Source: CAXRDE01 sp964229355
GTDB lineage: Bacteria; Cyanobacteriota; Sericytochromatia; UBA7694
Direction of reading: 5' to 3'
Length of the DNA stretch: 64,000 nucleotides
NCBI GenBank assembly: GCA_964229355.1
Contig: CAXRDE010000024.1
Location: 1-64,000 of the forward strand
In this document: positions 31,897-40,018 of the stretch, in pieces
Position numbering within the stretch: the first letter of the stretch is position 1
Layout of the letters: each line of letters opens with the position of its first letter
Position numbers and translations under genes: made by a program
Notes under the pieces: model-generated
The model's database searches: none
Told to the model about the DNA's origin: nothing
Seen by the model: the letters and a program-made list of their open reading frames with translations, nothing else

Positions 31897-31973
31897 CTCA
31901 GTAGAGTATGCGTAGCTTGAGAATCCCCGTCATTTTTGATGCCCTTTAGGGTACATGGCGGGGAGTATGTCAA
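31897..31973 (+). ncRNA. Probable omega RNA scaffold at IS right end
   Basis: The tnpB 3' end and right-end hairpin (31925-31963) occupy the position of the omega RNA scaffold in this family, with the guide starting at the element/host junction. It may extend upstream into tnpB. Identification is by position and hairpin only. Confidence 0.5.
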
Positions 31974-32560
31974 TACGACGTGCATTCGCTGGCGGAAATG
32001 GAAAACGCCGGGGTGATTGTGGCCCATGAAGCAGACGCCCTGATTTTTGAGGTGCGCAACCGCATTGATGCGGGTGAACTGCTGCAGTTTTTAGCGCCGG
32101 GACAGTATGAGCCCCTTCGGGTGCGCCTGCACGATTTTGTAGACGCGCGCACGGGGCAGGTGACAGCAGCCGTCTCTGCCGGTCAAAGTAAGGCCATTCG
32201 CATCCCCCTGGGGATTTTTCAGCGGCACACGCCAGCGCAGATCAAAGCCCTCTTGCCGGTGTTGACGGTGGCCCGCAAACAGCGGGTGTTGAATGCGGCC
32301 CAAAAGGCCCGTCTGGTGGCGGACTTAGAGGCTTTGCAATTGCAAATCGAGGGCTTAAAGGTAGACGCCGTCGAAAAGGGCAAACGCCTGGCCGAAAACC
32401 AGCAAATGCAGCAGTTTTTTAAACAAAAACAGGTCATTAAAAAAGGGCCCAAAATGGGCTTGGAAGGCTGTTGTGGTAAAGGTTGTAACGGCTGTCGCCT
32501 GTTTTGGTTTGACGACAAATATGCCAACGCCCGCAAAAAATTGCAGGGGAGTACTGCGGT

Positions 32561-34180
32561 TTAGGCGCTGATTTGATCCCGTAATTTCTGCAGTTTGGCC
32601 TGCCAGTCTCCTTGTTTGTACTGGGTGAGAGCGGTGTCTAAAACCTTCAGGGCCTGCTCGGTCTCACCGGCCTTCCAGAGGGCGAGGGCGTATTCGTGGC
32701 TGAGCAATTGCAGCATGTGGTCGTTGATTTCGCTGCTGCGGGTGTTTAACAAATGGCTTAAGACCTTGATGGCTTCAGGGTACTCGCGCTGCCTGTTAAG
32801 CTGCTCGCTATAATGCAGCACCAGCCAGGCGGCGGTGGTGCCGGGTTCTTCCCAGGAGCGGGTGCTGACCACGTCGGCGTAATGCTCAACCCCAAAGGCC
32901 AGCAGGGCTTTACGTTGGGGGTAGCTGTTCAGACTGGAACTCATGAGCGAAATGGCGTTGGCCACGGCTTCGTCGTTGCCGGGGCTGTGCAGCACCAATT
33001 GGTGTGCGGCCTTAAAAAAGGCCAGATCGTCGCCGCTGCGTTGGGGCTGACAGCGCCAGAGGGTGCTCAACTCATCGAGGGTGCTGAGCTGGGGCACGCT
33101 GAGCTTTTGGGCGGTGGCAGGCAGGGGAAACCGGCGTGTAAAGTCGGCCCGAAAAGCCTCGGCCTGGGGGCCACGTTCGGGGGGCGTGTGCAATAAGGGT
33201 TGGGTAAAGCAAGCGGCGGCGGCTGCCTGAGGGGGCGGTGGGGGATGGCGTAAGCTGTCGGGTGGGCCGGAACGGGCCATGTATATGCCGCCCAGCAGCA
33301 AGAGGCCACAACCTAAGCCGGTGGTGATCATCCAGGGTTTTTTAACCCGTGATGTGAGGGGCGCCTCTGAAGGCGGGGGAAAGGGCGGCTGTTGCGGATT
33401 CTCCAGGGCCTGCAGGGCTGCCGTGGCGCTGCCAAAACGCTGTTGCGGATCTGGGTCGAGCATGCGGCGCAACCAGTGACTCAGCTCAGGAGACACCCGA
33501 AGATACGGTTCAAAATTTAAACGCATGCCCTCCAGGGGCAATTCTGCCGGGCTACGGCCGCTGAGCAGGTGCACCAGACTGGCGCCCAGGGCGTAAAGGT
33601 CGCTGCCTGGGCCTGCATGGCCGCTGAATTGTTCGGGCGCCATATACCCAAAGGTACCCACCACAGTGCGCCCCCCCTCAGGGTGCAAGAGGTGCTGGGC
33701 AGCGCCTAAATCGATAAGCGAAAGGTGGCCGTTGTCTTCGCGCAAAATATTGGAGGGTTTTAGATCGCGGTGAATAATGGGCGGATGGTGTTGGTGTAAG
33801 TGGTGCAGCAGCTTCAGCACCTGTCGCGCAATGTCGATGGCTTCGGCTTCGTGGGGGCGCCAGCCGGACTGCAGCCACTCCAGCAGCGAACGACCGGGCA
33901 TTTCTTCTAAAACGAGGCAAATGTGCGTTTCATCGGCGTCTTTAAAAAAGTCCAGCAGCCGCGGCAGATCAGGATGCTGGAGATGTTTGAGGGTCTGGGC
34001 CTCGCGCTCGAAAAGTTCTAAGCGTTTCCAATCGCTCAGATGGGCCACCCGCAGCTCTTTTAAAATACAGGGGGTTCCGTCCGGGCCTTGCACGCGGTAG
34101 GTGGCGGTTTCAGCGCTTTCGGCAAGCACTTTTTGCAGCGGATAGCGGGCTTGCCAGGTTTTGTCGGGCAGTTGAGACAT
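32561..34180 (-). CDS. Serine/threonine protein kinase with TPR-type extension
   Basis: 539 aa from ATG at 34180, preceded by AAAGGAG. The kinase domain (about 12-270) has Lys41 (CILKEL), HRDLKPSN at 137-144, DLG at 157-159 in place of DFG, and GTFGYMAPEQ. A transmembrane helix (WMITTGLGCGLLLLGGIYMA) follows a Pro-rich linker. The outer part is helical with repeats ending ALKVLDTALTQYKQGDW. It is a Hanks-type membrane kinase with an extracytoplasmic TPR-like sensor. It converges with the U32 fragment. Confidence 0.88.
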   Translation of the reverse strand: MSQLPDKTWQARYPLQKVLAESAETATYRVQGPDGTPCILKELRVAHLSDWKRLELFEREAQTLKHLQHPDLPRLLDFFKDADETHICLVLEEMPGRSLLEWLQSGWRPHEAEAIDIARQVLKLLHHLHQHHPPIIHRDLKPSNILREDNGHLSLIDLGAAQHLLHPEGGRTVVGTFGYMAPEQFSGHAGPGSDLYALGASLVHLLSGRSPAELPLEGMRLNFEPYLRVSPELSHWLRRMLDPDPQQRFGSATAALQALENPQQPPFPPPSEAPLTSRVKKPWMITTGLGCGLLLLGGIYMARSGPPDSLRHPPPPPQAAAAACFTQPLLHTPPERGPQAEAFRADFTRRFPLPATAQKLSVPQLSTLDELSTLWRCQPQRSGDDLAFFKAAHQLVLHSPGNDEAVANAISLMSSSLNSYPQRKALLAFGVEHYADVVSTRSWEEPGTTAAWLVLHYSEQLNRQREYPEAIKVLSHLLNTRSSEINDHMLQLLSHEYALALWKAGETEQALKVLDTALTQYKQGDWQAKLQKLRDQISA

Positions 34181-34237
34181 CGGCGAACTCCTTTGCGTTT
34201 TTTCATTGTAGCGCGCTTGACGTGCGGACGGTTTTTG

Positions 34238-34261
34238 ATTATTATCAAAAGTGATAATAAT
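34238..34261. promoter_or_regulatory. Palindromic operator ATTATTATCA-N4-TGATAATAAT
   Basis: Perfect 10-bp arms (34238-34247, 34252-34261) stand between the kinase and the alpha/beta hydrolase, 23 bp before the hydrolase ATG. It probably overlaps the hydrolase promoter and could be bound by the ArsR-type regulator encoded in the same operon. Confidence 0.55.
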
Positions 34262-34284
34262 AGAAAGCATCGTAAGGCACCGCC

Positions 34285-35319
34285 ATGAGCAAAATAACCT
34301 TTCCACGTCAATTCTGGCAGCACTGGGGGAAACGGCTGGCGCTGGGGGCGCTGGTGTTTGTCGTCAGTTATGGGGCATTCAGCCGTTCCAGCTTTGCCTC
34401 GCATTTACCCAAAACCCACACCAATATTTCGTTAACCACGCAAACGGGCGTCCTGCAGGGAACGCTAGAGCTGCCCGAAGTCGCTCAGCCTGTGCCGGTG
34501 GTGCTGTTGATTGCGGGCTCTGGCCCCACCGACCGCGATGGCAACCAGGGCCCCATGCGCAACAATGCCCTGAAGTTAGTGGCGCTGGGGCTGAAAGAAC
34601 AGGGCATTGCCAGCGTGCGTTATGACAAACGGGGCATTGCCGAAAGCCAATCTGCAGGCCGTGAAGAAAAAGATTTGCGCTTTGAACACTATGTGCAAGA
34701 TGCCGAAGCCTGGATCGCGCAATTGCAGGCGGACCCACGCTTTAATGCCGTCTTTGTCATGGGCCATAGCGAAGGCAGTCTCATTGGTATGGTGGCGGCC
34801 GGTCGCAAGTCCACCACGGGCTTTGTCTCTTTAGCAGGGGTCGGCTCACCGGCGGCAGAGATTTTGCGCACCCAATTAAAGGCGCAGTCGGCTTCGTTGG
34901 CGGCCCAGGCCGAAGCGCCGCTGTCTCAATTGGAGCAGGGCAAACCGGTCAGCGATTACCCCAAAGCCTTACACAGCTTGTTTCGCCCCAGTGTGCAACC
35001 CTATTTGATCTCCTGGTTTCGCTATCACCCGCAGCAAGAAATCGCGCATTTGCAGCAACCCCTTTTGATTGTGCAGGGTGATCACGATTTACAGGTGACC
35101 CCTGAGGATGCAGAAAAGCTTGCCCAGGGCGCTCCTGCAGCACAAAAAATCATTTTAAAAGGCATGAATCACGTGCTCAAAAGCGCGCCTTTAGAGCGGC
35201 TGGCGAATCTAAAAACCTATGCCCAGCCCGATGTGCCCTTGCATCCTGAGCTCTTGCCTGCCCTGGTGGACTTTGTGCGTCAGCACGCGGCCCCGGCAGG
35301 AACCGCTGAGGCTTCGTGA
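34285..35319 (+). CDS. Alpha/beta hydrolase, exported
   Basis: 344 aa. An N-terminal hydrophobic signal (about 17-33) precedes a classic fold: VVLLIAGSGPTDRDG (oxyanion region), nucleophile Ser162 in GHSEGS, Asp in VQGDHDLQV and His in GMNHVL. The pattern is that of CocE/YqiA-like and proline-iminopeptidase-like esterases. It shares an operon with the next gene through GTGA stop/start overlap. Confidence 0.82.
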   Translation: MSKITFPRQFWQHWGKRLALGALVFVVSYGAFSRSSFASHLPKTHTNISLTTQTGVLQGTLELPEVAQPVPVVLLIAGSGPTDRDGNQGPMRNNALKLVALGLKEQGIASVRYDKRGIAESQSAGREEKDLRFEHYVQDAEAWIAQLQADPRFNAVFVMGHSEGSLIGMVAAGRKSTTGFVSLAGVGSPAAEILRTQLKAQSASLAAQAEAPLSQLEQGKPVSDYPKALHSLFRPSVQPYLISWFRYHPQQEIAHLQQPLLIVQGDHDLQVTPEDAEKLAQGAPAAQKIILKGMNHVLKSAPLERLANLKTYAQPDVPLHPELLPALVDFVRQHAAPAGTAEAS

Positions 35320-35864
35320 CGGCTTCCCCTGACGCCCGGCAGGATCATGCTGCGTTGATGCTGCATCCGTTGCGTTTGCGCATTTTACGCAGTCTGGGAG
35401 GGCAGCAGTTGACCCCCAAAATGCTGCATGATCGCCTGCCTGATGTGGCCCAGGCCACGCTTTACCGTCACCTGAAGAGATTAGAAGACGCCGGGATTAT
35501 CACCGTGGTGTCTGAGGAGCCCAGGCGCGGTACGGTAGAAAAAACCTATGCCCTGGCGCAGGCTTCGCTCTCTGAAGCGGAATTGGCCACTGCATCTGCT
35601 GAAGTGTGGCAGCGGTGGTTTCAGCAGTTCAGTGCCCAGTTGGTGGCCGACTTTGACCGCTACATTGGCCATGAAGGGGCTCAGCCTCTGCAAGACGGGG
35701 TGGGTTTTCGGCAGGCGTTGCTGTACCTGAGCCCGGCGGAGCGGGCACAATTGGTGAGCGGCTTGCGCGCGGTATTGACGCCTTATCTGGCTCATGAACC
35801 CACCCCTGAGCGTCAGGGCATCACGCTGTCGACGGTGTTTATTCCGGAGCTGCCTCAGGATTAA
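35316..35864 (+). CDS. ArsR-like winged-helix regulator
   Basis: 182 aa from GTG overlapping the hydrolase stop (GTGA). The N-terminal winged helix reads LMLHPLRLRILRSLGGQQLT, then MLHDRLPDVAQATLYRHLKRLEDAGIITVV. The C-terminal 100 residues are helical and could bind a ligand (DUF2087/YdfF-like layout). It is probably an autoregulator of the hydrolase operon. Confidence 0.8.
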   Translation: MTASPDARQDHAALMLHPLRLRILRSLGGQQLTPKMLHDRLPDVAQATLYRHLKRLEDAGIITVVSEEPRRGTVEKTYALAQASLSEAELATASAEVWQRWFQQFSAQLVADFDRYIGHEGAQPLQDGVGFRQALLYLSPAERAQLVSGLRAVLTPYLAHEPTPERQGITLSTVFIPELPQD

Positions 35865-36237
35865 CCATGGCCAGCACATCGTCCCAAGAGGGTTTGGCCT
35901 GGGCTTTGCCGTTGTAAAACACCACGGGTGGGCCCGCATTCATGACCTGCTCGATTTTTTTCGCATCTGCCTGAGAGCTGATGCGAAAATTGACGGTGTG
36001 CACCCGTTGCACAGGAATATGATGGTTTTTGAGACTACGGGTAATGGCATCGGCCTGTTGAGCGGCGGCTTTGGGGCAGTTTTCGGCAGCTACCACCATC
36101 ACGTGATGGGGCTTGAGGTCCGTGGGCATGCTGATGTCGGTGTAGGCGGTGCTGGCAGAGGGGCTGGCCCCGTTCCATTGGGTGTATCCCCCATAGGCCA
36201 GACCCACCAACACCAATACCTTAAGCAGGTTATTCAC
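35839..36237 (-). CDS. Hypothetical thioredoxin-fold-like small envelope protein
   Basis: 132 aa. The N-terminal hydrophobic segment (5-18) suggests export or anchoring. The remainder has VMVVAAENCPKAAA near the expected first strand and helix, then PPVVFYNGKAQ like the cis-Pro turn of glutaredoxin-type folds, but only one Cys. The annotation is tentative. Its 3' end overlaps the ArsR-like gene on the other strand by 26 bp. Confidence 0.5.
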   Translation of the reverse strand: MNNLLKVLVLVGLAYGGYTQWNGASPSASTAYTDISMPTDLKPHHVMVVAAENCPKAAAQQADAITRSLKNHHIPVQRVHTVNFRISSQADAKKIEQVMNAGPPVVFYNGKAQAKPSWDDVLAMVNPEAAPE

Positions 36238-36240
36238 GGG

Positions 36241-36465
36241 TTAAGCGTTGTCTTCGTCGGGACTTAACAGTAAACTGTGCTCCCGTTCATGGTGCGTGGC
36301 TGCTTTGTGGCTGTCATAGGCGGTGACGTTGGCGCTCTGTACACCCCGTTTGACCTGATCCTTGAGACTGTGGGGCAGGGCGTGGGCCTGGCCAATATGT
36401 GGGGCATGTTGAAAGGCTTTGCTCTCGTCACTTTTTTCGGGTGGGTTACACATCAGGTTATTCAC
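36241..36465 (-). CDS. Hypothetical small His-rich protein, 74 aa
   Basis: Hydrophilic, with many His and Ser residues (FQHAPHIGQAHALPHS, then HHEREHS). It is in an operon with the 132-aa gene, 3 bp apart. No family recognised, and coding status is supported mainly by position. Confidence 0.4.
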   Translation of the reverse strand: MNNLMCNPPEKSDESKAFQHAPHIGQAHALPHSLKDQVKRGVQSANVTAYDSHKAATHHEREHSLLLSPDEDNA

Positions 36466-36616
36466 ACTTTCTCTTAGGGTACATTACAGTCTTATTACAG
36501 CACGAAAGTCCACGAAAATCTAGCGTTCTTTTGTGTCCACTTTGCGAGCCCTTCCCGCAAACCCCTGAGCGTCTCTATGCTAAAATGAACAACATTCTAC
36601 GAGCGCAAGGTTTTTC

Positions 36617-38371
36617 ATGAACCGTATTCTAGTGATTGAACCGGATCTTAAATTACGCCAGAGCATCCTTGACCTGTTGCAGGTCAGTGGCTTTGAAACC
36701 TACCAAACCGAAGACATTCATCGGGGGTTGGAGCTGGCTCAGGAGCATTTGCCCCATCTGATTCTTGTCAATTACGAGACCGGCGAGCTGCGTCCCGATG
36801 AAGTGGAAGAGATTCTGGCGTCGGATTTAGATACCCAGGACATTCCCCTGATTTGGTTGATGGATGAAGGCCTTTACCGCTTGAATCTGAAAGGCCCTGA
36901 AGAAATTGGCCGCGATGTGCTGCCTTACCCCTTTCGGCCCGAAGAACTGCTGGTCAAGGTGCATCAATACCTGTCTCAGGACGCCAACCGTCACCTGGCG
37001 TTGGCGGCGTCTCCGGTGATTACCAATGTGCACATTCCCGCCCATTACTATGATACGGTGACCGGCCTGCCCAGTTCTTTGCTCTTGCACCAGATGCTCA
37101 TTCAAGATATTCAGACCACGCCGCCGGAGTGGCTGGTGGGCGTGTTGGTGATTGGTCTGGACCGCTTTCGTCATCTCAATGAAGCCCTCGGGCATGACCA
37201 GGGGGATTTGCTCTTGCGAGAAATCAGCCAGCGCCTGATGCATTGCACGGGTACCCCGGAGCGGGTCTTTCACCTGGGGGAAGATAAATTTGCGGTGCTG
37301 CTGCCCGATTTGATTCAAGAAGAAGATGCAGCTCAGATTGCCGCAGACATTAACCAGGAAATTAAGCAGAGCTTGCCTTTTCAGGAGCATGAACTGCACA
37401 TGACCGCCAGCATTGGTATTGCCCTGTACCCCACCGATACCCGCGAAGTGAAAAAACTGGTGCGCTGTGCTGAAACCGCCATGTTTGAGGCCAAAGAGCA
37501 GGGGCGCAACACCTTCCAGTTTTATAGCGGCATGGTGCGCAGCCGGGCTTACGAACGCTTAAATTTAGAAAGCGGTTTGCACCGCGCCTTAAAAGCCGAC
37601 GAATTTACCCTCTATTACCAGCCCAAGGTCAACTTAAACACTCAAAAAGTGGTGGGCATGGAGGCCCTGTTGCGCTGGCACCACCAGGGCTTTGGTTGGG
37701 TGTCGCCCACCCAGTTTATTCCCCTGGCGGAAGAAACCGATTTGATTTTAAGCATTGGGCAGTGGGTCTTGCAAAAAGCCTGCGAACAAAACCAGCGTTG
37801 GGCTGAAGCGGGTCATCGCCTGCGGGTGTCGGTGAACGTATCGGGACAGCAGTTTAGCCGCAGCAACATTGTCAAACTGATTGATGAAGTGCTCGACAGC
37901 ACCGGCATGGATCCAGAGCTCTTGCAGTTGGAGCTTACCGAATCGGTGCTCATGAAAAACATTAGCAACACCGCTTTAAAACTGTCAGAACTCAAAAAGC
38001 GGGGCATTTCGGTGGCTGTGGACGATTTTGGTACGGGCTATTCGTCCCTGGCTTACCTTAAGCGCTTTCATTTGGATACCCTGAAAATTGATCAGTCTTT
38101 TGTGCGGGACATTGAAAACGATGCCGATGATGCGGCCATTGTGGCGGCCATTGTGAATATGGCCCACGAGCTAAAAATGCATGTGGTGGCCGAAGGCGTC
38201 GAAAACTTACACCAGCTCGACTTTTTGCGGGAGCGCCACTGTGATCTGGTGCAAGGCTATTATTTTGCCAGGCCTTTGCCGCCTGAGGATTTTGAAGCCC
38301 TGTTGCACGAAGATCTGGCGACACGCTTTCAGCCTGCGGACGAAACCGCTGACGATTCAGCGGAACTTTAA
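36617..38371 (+). CDS. REC-GGDEF-EAL protein, probable c-di-GMP phosphodiesterase
   Basis: 584 aa. A receiver-like domain (1-120) has Asn52 (LILVNYETG) where the phospho-acceptor Asp should be. A GGDEF-like domain (about 145-300) has GEDKF at 221-225 instead of GGDEF, so it is unlikely to make c-di-GMP. The EAL domain (about 315-560) keeps EALLRW at 349-354, Asn407-type metal ligands, DDFGTGYSS at 469-477 and IDQSFV. It probably degrades c-di-GMP, with the other domains as regulatory modules. AAGG precedes the ATG. Confidence 0.9.
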   Translation: MNRILVIEPDLKLRQSILDLLQVSGFETYQTEDIHRGLELAQEHLPHLILVNYETGELRPDEVEEILASDLDTQDIPLIWLMDEGLYRLNLKGPEEIGRDVLPYPFRPEELLVKVHQYLSQDANRHLALAASPVITNVHIPAHYYDTVTGLPSSLLLHQMLIQDIQTTPPEWLVGVLVIGLDRFRHLNEALGHDQGDLLLREISQRLMHCTGTPERVFHLGEDKFAVLLPDLIQEEDAAQIAADINQEIKQSLPFQEHELHMTASIGIALYPTDTREVKKLVRCAETAMFEAKEQGRNTFQFYSGMVRSRAYERLNLESGLHRALKADEFTLYYQPKVNLNTQKVVGMEALLRWHHQGFGWVSPTQFIPLAEETDLILSIGQWVLQKACEQNQRWAEAGHRLRVSVNVSGQQFSRSNIVKLIDEVLDSTGMDPELLQLELTESVLMKNISNTALKLSELKKRGISVAVDDFGTGYSSLAYLKRFHLDTLKIDQSFVRDIENDADDAAIVAAIVNMAHELKMHVVAEGVENLHQLDFLRERHCDLVQGYYFARPLPPEDFEALLHEDLATRFQPADETADDSAEL

Positions 38372-38413
38372 CTTTTTTTAACCTTTTAAAAAACTTTGCT
38401 TAATTTACGGGGC

Positions 38414-38443
38414 TTGTATCCAGGGACAAAGATTGCCTAAAAT
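38414..38443 (+). promoter_or_regulatory. Promoter of 181-aa gene, leaderless pattern
   Basis: TTGTAT (38414-38419), an 18-bp spacer and TAAAAT (38438-38443), ending six bases before the ATG at 38450. Confidence 0.5.
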
Positions 38444-38449
38444 ACAGGT

Positions 38450-38995
38450 ATGAACACTTTGCAGCCCCTTGCTCAACCTGCTTACGCCACATACCCCGCC
38501 GCAACACCCAACGCGGTGCCTCAAGACGTGTTGACCACCAGTCAAAACCCGCAGATCAATTTGTTACGCGGGGCCATTGCCGGTGGTGCCAGCGCGTATT
38601 TTCGCGGGGACCAAATGACCCAGAGTATGCGTACGCTGGTCAGTGGTGGGCTATCGGGCATTCCCACCGGACTGAAAGGCATGGCCGGTACCGCGGGTCA
38701 ATTGGCCGGGGTAAGCGCGCTGGGGTCGGCCTTTACCTCATCCTTACGCAATGGCGTGGGCCTGGCCCTCGGCAAGGTCGATAAAAGCGAAATTGGCGAA
38801 AACATTGCTCGCGATAGTTTACGGGGCGCCCTGGCGGGTGCTTCTGGCGGAACCGTGGCCGGTGTGGTGGGCCTTTTGCCCGTGCAAGGGCTTATGGGCA
38901 CCGTCATCAAAGTGAGTGCCGGAGCCATCGGTGGCATGGCCGGTGGCCGTTTGGCGGATCACCTGAGCGATCGTCTCTGGCAGACGCAGCCTTAA
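38450..38995 (+). CDS. Hypothetical glycine-zipper-like protein
   Basis: 181 aa. After a Pro/Ala-rich start, the protein is Gly/Ala-rich with repeated small-residue motifs (LRGAIAGGASAYFRG, LRGALAGASGGTVAGVVG, SAGAIGGMAGGRLADH), typical of glycine zippers that insert in or oligomerise at membranes. It converges with the esterase, one base separating the stops. No family named. Confidence 0.6.
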   Translation: MNTLQPLAQPAYATYPAATPNAVPQDVLTTSQNPQINLLRGAIAGGASAYFRGDQMTQSMRTLVSGGLSGIPTGLKGMAGTAGQLAGVSALGSAFTSSLRNGVGLALGKVDKSEIGENIARDSLRGALAGASGGTVAGVVGLLPVQGLMGTVIKVSAGAIGGMAGGRLADHLSDRLWQTQP

Positions 38996-38996
38996 C

Positions 38997-39944
38997 TCAA
39001 TTTCCGTAAAAAAACTGCAACGGGCGGCCCACACGGGCAGCCCAGGCGGCTTCGCTGTGATCGGCCCCTTCTTCCACATGGAAGGCCAGGTTTTGAAAGT
39101 GTTGAAAGCCCGTTTGCTCCAGGCCCTGCACAAAGTTTTTGGCGGTTTGCAGCATGGCGTCGGGGTTGCGCCCTTCGCGGGTGCCCATGTCCACCCAGAC
39201 CTTGACATCCTGTGGAAAGCCCGCAATGTCACGGGTGGCCTGTTCGTTTTTCCACCACACCGAAGGAGACAACATGCCCACCTGACCAAAGACCTCGGGG
39301 TAAGCACGGGCAGTGTAAAAGGAGATCAAGCCGCCCAGCGACGACCCCATAATGCCCGTGTGGGCTTTGTCCGGTTGGGTGCGGTACTGGCGGTCGATCA
39401 GGGGCTTCAGTTCTTTGACCACAAAGTCGGCGTAGCTTTGGCCTTCGCCCCCAAAGGTTTTGCCGTCTACGGTGTCGGGGTACCAGGTGTACTCTTCCAT
39501 GCGGCCGGGGCTGTTGTAAATACCCACCACAATCGTCGGGGTTATTTTGCCGTCGCGCATGAGCTGGCCCGCCCGTTCGTCGAGTTGCCATTCCACACCG
39601 CCAAAGGTGGTGCGGCGATCAAAGAGGTTGTTGCCGTCGTGCACGTAGAGCACGCCATAGCGCTGGGTGGGGTTTTGGGCGTAACCCGGTGGCAACCACA
39701 CCAGCACGTCACGGGCATATTTTAAATGAGACGAGCGCACCTGGGCATGTAAACGAAAATCACCGCTCAGGGAGCCGCCGCTGTGAGGCACACCTGTGGA
39801 CTCAGCGTCTGTAGATACGCTTTGGGCTTGAAGGGCGCGGGGTGGGGGAGTGCGCAGGGCGCTTGAAGGGCTTTGGCAGGCCAGCAGCAGCAGAGAAAGG
39901 GTTAGGCCCAAAAGGCGGGCAGAGAGACGAACAGATAATGCCAT
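38997..39944 (-). CDS. Lipoprotein esterase (esterase D / Fes-like alpha/beta hydrolase)
   Basis: 315 aa. Signal peptide with lipobox LLLAC. The fold has VLYVHDGNNLFD, nucleophile in MGSSLGGLISF, an Asp in WVDMGTREG and His in GADHSEAAW, matching the putative esterase family that includes enterochelin esterase and esterase D. It is likely in the periplasm or on the outer membrane. The substrate is unknown. Confidence 0.82.
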   Translation of the reverse strand: MALSVRLSARLLGLTLSLLLLACQSPSSALRTPPPRALQAQSVSTDAESTGVPHSGGSLSGDFRLHAQVRSSHLKYARDVLVWLPPGYAQNPTQRYGVLYVHDGNNLFDRRTTFGGVEWQLDERAGQLMRDGKITPTIVVGIYNSPGRMEEYTWYPDTVDGKTFGGEGQSYADFVVKELKPLIDRQYRTQPDKAHTGIMGSSLGGLISFYTARAYPEVFGQVGMLSPSVWWKNEQATRDIAGFPQDVKVWVDMGTREGRNPDAMLQTAKNFVQGLEQTGFQHFQNLAFHVEEGADHSEAAWAARVGRPLQFFYGN

Positions 39945-40018
39945 GGCGACGATCCTCAGGGAATTTCCTTCTCTTCATTAAAGCACAATTTGCACGAAAA
40001 TCAGTTATTATGGAGAGC

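Larger units (their letters stand above)
30676..31973 (+). mobile_element. IS605/IS1341-type element carrying only tnpB
   Basis: About 1.3 kb. The left end holds the GC hairpin GGGGATTTATGCCCC (30711-30725) and GAGCTG-GTTA-CAGCTC (30746-30761). The right end folds CCCCGTCAT (31925-31933) with ATGGCGGGG (31955-31963) and ends GGGGAGTATGTCAA, a common right end of this group. TTTAT stands just left of the element and could be the target/TAM. No tnpA and no target duplication are seen, in keeping with this family. Exact ends are inferred from the reading frame of the broken host gene. Confidence 0.8.
29815..32564 (+). pseudogene. U32 peptidase-family gene interrupted by an IS element
   Basis: The N-terminal part (29815-30675, 287 codons) has LMPAGDLEKLKTAVLYGADAVY, the MCMTYSGRCLLSNYM core and IDALKVEGRNKSNFY. 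The C-terminal part (31974-32564) resumes in frame with YDVHSLAEMENAG, a TRAM-like barrel and a Cys-rich tail (CCGKGCNGC). The family acts in tRNA/rRNA hydroxylation (TrhP/RlhA type). Known homologues have about 75-80 residues between these points, so a deletion probably accompanied the insertion. The split leaves no functional protein unless the element excises. Confidence 0.85.

Noticed and set aside
34181..34306. Longer start of the kinase
   Set aside because: It crosses the operator dyad and the hydrolase start; AAAGGAG supports 34180.
39842..40018. Longer start of the SLH protein
   Set aside because: It lies over the signal-peptide region of the esterase on the other strand and lacks a signal sequence; MRRFSML at 40019 is a good one.
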